From the NCBI RefSeq assembly GCF_042678385.1, contig NZ_JBHUDY010000001.1:1984001-2048000 (forward strand): a DNA stretch of 64,000 bases. The letters run 5' to 3'. Positions 60,723 to 64,000 of the stretch are shown piece after piece. The notes under the pieces were generated by a model, which was not told the origin of the DNA, did not search any database, and worked only from the letters and a program-made list of their open reading frames with translations. Each line of letters starts with the position of its first letter. Positions within the stretch are counted from its first letter, which is position 1. The DNA comes from Sphingomonas_B tabacisoli (lineage in GTDB: Bacteria > Pseudomonadota > Alphaproteobacteria > Sphingomonadales > Sphingomonadaceae). Both the position numbers and the translations under genes were made by a program.

Positions 60723-61787
60723 ATGGCGGACGTTGACGGCGACAAGCTTCACGAATTGGTGATGAAAATGCTGGGCGATCTGGGCGGCGCGTTCAGCGTG
60801 CCGACGGTCAGGATCGGCCACCGGCTCGGCCTGTTCGACTCGCTCCATGCCGACGGCCCATCCACCGCCGCCGAGCTCGCCGGGCGCAAGGGCCTGGCCG
60901 AGCGCAACGTGCGCGAATGGGCGCTGGCCCAGGCGGCGAACGGTTACGTCAATTACGATCCGGACAGTGACCGCTTCAGCCTCAGCCCCGAACAGGCGAT
61001 GGTCTTCGCGGTCCCCGATAGCCCCGTCTATATGCCCGGCGCATTCGATTGCGCGGCCGAGATGATCGCCGGCGAGCCGAAGGTCGAGCAGGCGTTCCGC
61101 ACCGGCAAAGGCGTCGCCTGGGGCGACAGCTCCGGCTGCCTGTTCTGCGCGGTCGGCGCTTTCTTCCGCCCCGGCTATGTGAACGGCATCGTGCAGTCCT
61201 GGCTGCCCGCATTGGACGGCATGGTGGACCGCCTCCAATCCGGCGCGAACGTCGCGGACGTCGGCTGCGGCGTCGGCTTCTCGACCTTGCTGATGGCTCA
61301 GGCCTATCCGAACAGCCGCTTCACCGGCTACGACTTCCACGTGCCTTCGATCGAGCAGGCCAACGCCCATGCCGCCGCGCACGGCCTCGCCGACCGCGTC
61401 AAGTTCGAGACCGCGCCCGCCAAGGAAATCGCCGGCGGCGACTATGATCTCATCACCATGTTCGATTGCCTGCATGACATGGGCGATCCCAAGGGCTGCG
61501 CCCAGCACATGAAGACGCTGCTGAAGCCCGACGGCGCCTGGATGCTGGTCGAGCCGATCGCCGGCAACGCCCCTGCCGAAAATATCGGCAGCCCGGTCAG
61601 CCGCCTCTTCTACAACGCCTCGACGATGATCTGCGTGCCGACCTCGCAGGCGCAGGAAGTCGGCGCGGCATTGGGCGCGCAGGCGGGCGAGAAGAAGCTC
61701 GCCGAGCTGATCACTGCGGCCGGCTTCGGCCACGTCCGCCGCGCGACCGAAGGCCCGTTCAACATGGTGCTGGAGGCACGGCTGTAG
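60723..61787 (+). CDS. Class I SAM-dependent methyltransferase with winged-helix N-terminal domain
   Basis: A 354-residue protein from ATG 60723 after GGGAGCGGATC. The N-terminal helices (MKMLGDLGGAFSVPTVRIGH, ELAGRKGLAERNVREWALAQ) look like the dimerisation and winged-helix part of small-molecule methyltransferases. The SAM loop is NVADVGCGVGFSTLLMAQA, with later motifs around ITMFDCLHDMGDP and WMLVEPIAGNAP. The substrate is not known. The gene converges with the thiolase, leaving four bases between stops. Confidence 0.85.
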   Translation: MADVDGDKLHELVMKMLGDLGGAFSVPTVRIGHRLGLFDSLHADGPSTAAELAGRKGLAERNVREWALAQAANGYVNYDPDSDRFSLSPEQAMVFAVPDSPVYMPGAFDCAAEMIAGEPKVEQAFRTGKGVAWGDSSGCLFCAVGAFFRPGYVNGIVQSWLPALDGMVDRLQSGANVADVGCGVGFSTLLMAQAYPNSRFTGYDFHVPSIEQANAHAAAHGLADRVKFETAPAKEIAGGDYDLITMFDCLHDMGDPKGCAQHMKTLLKPDGAWMLVEPIAGNAPAENIGSPVSRLFYNASTMICVPTSQAQEVGAALGAQAGEKKLAELITAAGFGHVRRATEGPFNMVLEARL

Positions 61788-61791
61788 GGGG

Positions 61792-62970
61792 TCAGAAGAC
61801 CTCGAACAGCCCGGCGGCGCCCTGGCCGCCGCCGATGCACATCGTCACGACGACGTACTTCGCGCCGCGGCGCTTGCCTTCGATCAGCGCGTGGCCGGTC
61901 ATGCGCGCGCCCGACATGCCATAGGGATGGCCGATCGAGATCGCGCCGCCGTTCACGTTCAGCAGCTCGTTGGGAATGCCGAGCTTGTCCCGGCAATACA
62001 GCACCTGCACCGCGAACGCCTCGTTCAGCTCCCACAGCCCGATATCGTCCATTTTGAGGTTGAAGCGCTCGAGCAGCTTCGGGATCGCGAAGACCGGCCC
62101 GATGCCCATTTCGTCGGGTTCCGTGCCCGCAACCGCCATACCGACATAACGGCCGAGCGGGTTCAAACCCTTCTTCTCGGCCACCTTCGCTTCCATCAGC
62201 ACGCTCGCCGACGATCCGTCCGAAAGCTGCGAGGCGTTCCCCGCAGTGATGTTCAGGTCCGGCCCCAGCACCGGCTGCAGGGCCTTCAGCCCTTCGATCG
62301 TCGTGTCGGCCCGGTTGCCTTCGTCCTTGCTGAGCGTCACGTCCTTGTAGGAGACTTCCTTCGTCTCCTTGTTGACCACAGCCATGGACGCCGTGACCGG
62401 CACGATCTCGTCGTCGAACTTGCCGGCAGCCTGCGCGGCGGCGGTGCGCTGCTGCGACTGCAGCGCATATTCGTCCTGCGCGTCGCGGCTGATGCCATAG
62501 CGCTTGGCGACCACTTCGGCGGTCTGCAGCATCGGCATGTAGATGTCCTTGTGCATCGCCAGCAGCTCGGGATCGGGCGCCACGCGCATCTGCGGCGTCT
62601 GGACCAGGCTGATGCTCTCGACACCACCGCCGACGGCCACGTCCATATTGTCGACGATGATCTCCTTCGCCGCCGTCGCGATCGCCATCAGGCCCGACGC
62701 GCACTGCCGGTCGACCGACATGCCCGCCACCGTCACCGGCAGCCCCGCGCGCAGCAGCGAGGTCCGCGCGATGTTGCCCGCCTGATGCCCCTGCTGCAGC
62801 GCCGCGCCGAACACGACGTCCTGCACCTCGGCCGGATCGATCTTCGCGCGCTCGACCGCGGCGCGGATCGAATGCGCCGCCAGCGTCGGGCTCGGCAGGT
62901 TGTTGAACGCCCCGCGATAGGCACGGCCGATCGGGGTGCGGGCGGTGGAAACGATGACGGCGTCGCGCAT
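61792..62970 (-). CDS. Acetyl-CoA acyltransferase (thiolase)
   Basis: A 392-residue thiolase. The nucleophilic cysteine is C90 in VDRQCASGLMAIATAA; the histidine is H348 in ISIGHPYGMSGARM, and the second cysteine is C378 in MCIGGGQGAAG. The enzyme could act in fatty-acid beta-oxidation or in acetoacetyl-CoA formation; the sequence leans towards degradative FadA-like thiolases, but this is not settled. It lies after the MaoC hydratase on the same strand, separated by a strong inverted repeat. Confidence 0.93.
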   Translation of the reverse strand: MRDAVIVSTARTPIGRAYRGAFNNLPSPTLAAHSIRAAVERAKIDPAEVQDVVFGAALQQGHQAGNIARTSLLRAGLPVTVAGMSVDRQCASGLMAIATAAKEIIVDNMDVAVGGGVESISLVQTPQMRVAPDPELLAMHKDIYMPMLQTAEVVAKRYGISRDAQDEYALQSQQRTAAAQAAGKFDDEIVPVTASMAVVNKETKEVSYKDVTLSKDEGNRADTTIEGLKALQPVLGPDLNITAGNASQLSDGSSASVLMEAKVAEKKGLNPLGRYVGMAVAGTEPDEMGIGPVFAIPKLLERFNLKMDDIGLWELNEAFAVQVLYCRDKLGIPNELLNVNGGAISIGHPYGMSGARMTGHALIEGKRRGAKYVVVTMCIGGGQGAAGLFEVF

Positions 62971-62986
62971 GAGAGGCTCCTTCTTG

Positions 62987-63087
62987 AGCCCCTCCCCTTC
63001 AGGGGAGGGGACGGGGGTGGGGCTGTCTGGTTGGTGCGGAGCCGATCACCGGCCCCACCCCAACCCCTCCCCTGAAGGGGAGGGGCT
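62987..63087. repeat. Long inverted repeat between MaoC hydratase and thiolase genes
   Basis: A perfect 24-base inverted pair lies at 62987-63010 and 63064-63087; each arm is itself a hairpin with core CCCCTCCCCTTCAGGGGAG. GGGTGGGGC and GGCCCCACCC inside extend the pairing. Only about 40 bases in the middle stay unpaired. It fills the whole gap between the two genes and could form a large hairpin in their shared transcript. It resembles, but is not the same as, the two modules around the dehydrogenase gene. Confidence 0.85.
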
Positions 63088-63093
63088 TAGCCC

Positions 63094-63552
63094 TCAAACA
63101 AAAAACTGGCCGATCCACTCGGCGATCAATGCGGGCTTGTCCTCGCCCTCGATCTCGACGGTGACTTCGGTGGTCTGCTGGCACTGCCCGGGGCGCTTTT
63201 CCTCGAACGCGAGCAGCTTGAAATGGCCGCGCACGCGCTTGCCCGCGCGCACCGGCGCGAGAAAGCGGAGTCGGTCGCTGCCATAGTTCACGCCCATCTT
63301 GATCCCGCCGACCCGCGGCATGTCGGTCAGCTGGTTCAGCATCGGCAGCAGCGAAAGCGTGAGGAACCCGTGCGCGATGGTGCCGCCGAACGGCGTCAGC
63401 TTCGCCTTTTCCTCGTCGACATGGATGAACTGATGGTCGCCGGTGGCGTCCGCGAATTTGTTGATCATGTCCTGGCTGACGGTCACCCATTCGGATGTGC
63501 CGAGGTCCTGGCCGACGAGCGCGGCATACTCCTCGATGGTAACCGTCCCCAT
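63094..63552 (-). CDS. MaoC-like (R)-specific enoyl-CoA hydratase
   Basis: A 152-residue hot-dog-fold hydratase from ATG 63552 (MGTVTIEEYAALVGQDLG) with GAGG eleven bases before it. The active segment reads FADATGDHQFIHVDEEKAK with the catalytic aspartate and histidine, then TPFGGTIAHGFLTLSLL. Such NodN/MaoC proteins hydrate enoyl-CoA to (R)-3-hydroxyacyl-CoA. With the downstream thiolase it fits a fatty-acid or acyl-CoA degradation role. The frame stays open upstream but only through the large repeat element. Confidence 0.9.
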   Translation of the reverse strand: MGTVTIEEYAALVGQDLGTSEWVTVSQDMINKFADATGDHQFIHVDEEKAKLTPFGGTIAHGFLTLSLLPMLNQLTDMPRVGGIKMGVNYGSDRLRFLAPVRAGKRVRGHFKLLAFEEKRPGQCQQTTEVTVEIEGEDKPALIAEWIGQFFV

Positions 63553-63580
63553 GCCTTTCCTCACCCTCGTTTCTGTCGTC

Positions 63581-63850
63581 AGGGTCCAGACCTGCAACCG
63601 GCAACGGCCAGGATCGCCCGGAGAGGCGCGCTGGCAAGAAGCGCCGTGCAGACGCGTAGCCTGAGCTACGCGCAAACAAGCGACGTAGCCAGCGCGTCTC
63701 TCCGGGCGACCGCGAAGCGGCGGGCGGATTTTGGCGCGATGCGGTGTCGCTCGTCGGGCAGGTAGCTTCAGCTACCTGCCTGTCCTCGCTCCTAGCCTCG
63801 CGCCAAAATCCGCTCCGTCATGGCCATTGCCGGTTGTAGGTCTGGACCCT
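63581..63850. repeat. 270-bp nested inverted-repeat element
   Basis: Outer arms of 30 bases (63581-63610 and 63821-63850; ends AGGGTCCAGACCT / AGGTCTGGACCCT) match at 28 positions, and both mismatches can still pair as G-U in one strand. Inside are two further structures: a 22-base pair (63614-63635 with 63688-63709, one mismatch) closing on the hairpin GCGTAGC-CTGA-GCTACGC (63654-63671), and a perfect 15-base pair (63725-63739 with 63798-63812) closing on GGCAGGTAGC-TTCA-GCTACCTGCC (63757-63780). The whole can fold as a three-way cruciform. It has no coding signal and fills most of a 353-bp intergenic gap. Confidence 0.9.
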
Positions 63851-63905
63851 ACAGCGCGCCCATTCCTACGAAATCAAGCGCCCGGCAAGGGCAAGGCCGA
63901 GACCC

Positions 63906-64000
63906 ATGGATTCCGCAACGTCATCCTTCGCAAGCGAACTGAAGCGTCTCCACCGCGCGCCCGAACCGGACGTGCTGAAGCCCCTTCTCGCCCATGCGCG
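63906..64000 (+). CDS. Start of an unidentified gene (cut by window edge)
   Basis: The frame opens at ATG 63906 (MDSATSSFASELKRLHRAPE) and runs open to the window edge, 31 codons. The helical, charged start with LHRAPEPDVLKPLL is faintly like the N-terminus of bifunctional proline-utilisation proteins, but this is too short to call. The ribosome site is not clear. It lies about 55 bases after the nested inverted-repeat element. Confidence 0.4.
   Translation, partial: MDSATSSFASELKRLHRAPEPDVLKPLLAHA

Noticed and set aside
1..64000. tRNA or rRNA genes.
   Set aside because: No stretch with tRNA-like T-arm and acceptor stem or rRNA sequence was recognised in the intergenic gaps.
63906..64000. 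Calling the truncated last gene putA.
   Set aside because: Only 31 residues are visible and the likeness is weak.

Overview
The window is GC-rich chromosomal DNA from an alphaproteobacterium, most likely a sphingomonad (Sphingomonas or a close relative). This is inferred from the comEC / gltX / gltA block, the alphaproteobacterial F1-ATPase zeta subunit beside BolA and a CGFS glutaredoxin, a DUF2336 gene coupled to a PAS kinase-like gene, the De Ley-Doudoroff galactose locus and the repeat style. No phage, plasmid, insertion sequence, CRISPR array, tRNA or rRNA was seen.

Layout. 1-9.3 kb: truncated comEC diverging from gltX-gltA, a DUF3833-like lipoprotein, a DUF2336 / kinase-like pair, an orphan solute-binding lipoprotein and a DUF4112 protein. 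9.2-13.1 kb: nadA-nadC with a coupled I78-type inhibitor, then DUF4230 and a metallo-beta-lactamase-fold hydrolase. 13.1-15.1 kb: a BlaI repressor and M56 metallopeptidase receptor. 15.1-20.5 kb: an unknown membrane protein, an MFS exporter, grxD/bolA/zeta and a quinone oxidoreductase. 20.5-25.5 kb: leuC-leuD with a tiny ORF between them, a class C beta-lactamase-type hydrolase and a 3-oxoacid CoA-transferase pair. 25.5-28 kb: pcm and a sulfite dehydrogenase-like molybdoprotein with its cytochrome c.

28-37.7 kb is a sugar locus. It encodes a mutarotase, D-galactose 1-dehydrogenase, an SMP-30 lactonase, galactonate dehydratase, 2-keto-3-deoxygalactonate kinase and KDPGal aldolase, which is a complete oxidative route from galactose to pyruvate and glyceraldehyde-3-phosphate. 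A GH-A-type glycosidase and a DUF969/DUF979/DUF2891 trio lie in the same block. The two arms diverge from a 44-bp gap.

39.7-55 kb is the most unusual part: five genes on one strand encoding an exported CHAT-protease/TPR protein, a CHASE2-sensor class III cyclase, an exported FecR-like protein, a TpsB outer-membrane transporter and a 2512-residue TpsA exoprotein. A MASE1-PAS-GGDEF diguanylate cyclase points towards it from the other strand. I read this as a candidate sensory and proteolytic system built around two-partner secretion.

55-64 kb: cysS, a hydroxyacid dehydrogenase bracketed by two palindromic repeat modules, two small genes resembling immunity or DUF4279 proteins, a DUF885 metallopeptidase, a methyltransferase, a thiolase and a MaoC hydratase. 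The window ends with a 270-bp nested inverted-repeat element and the start of a truncated gene.
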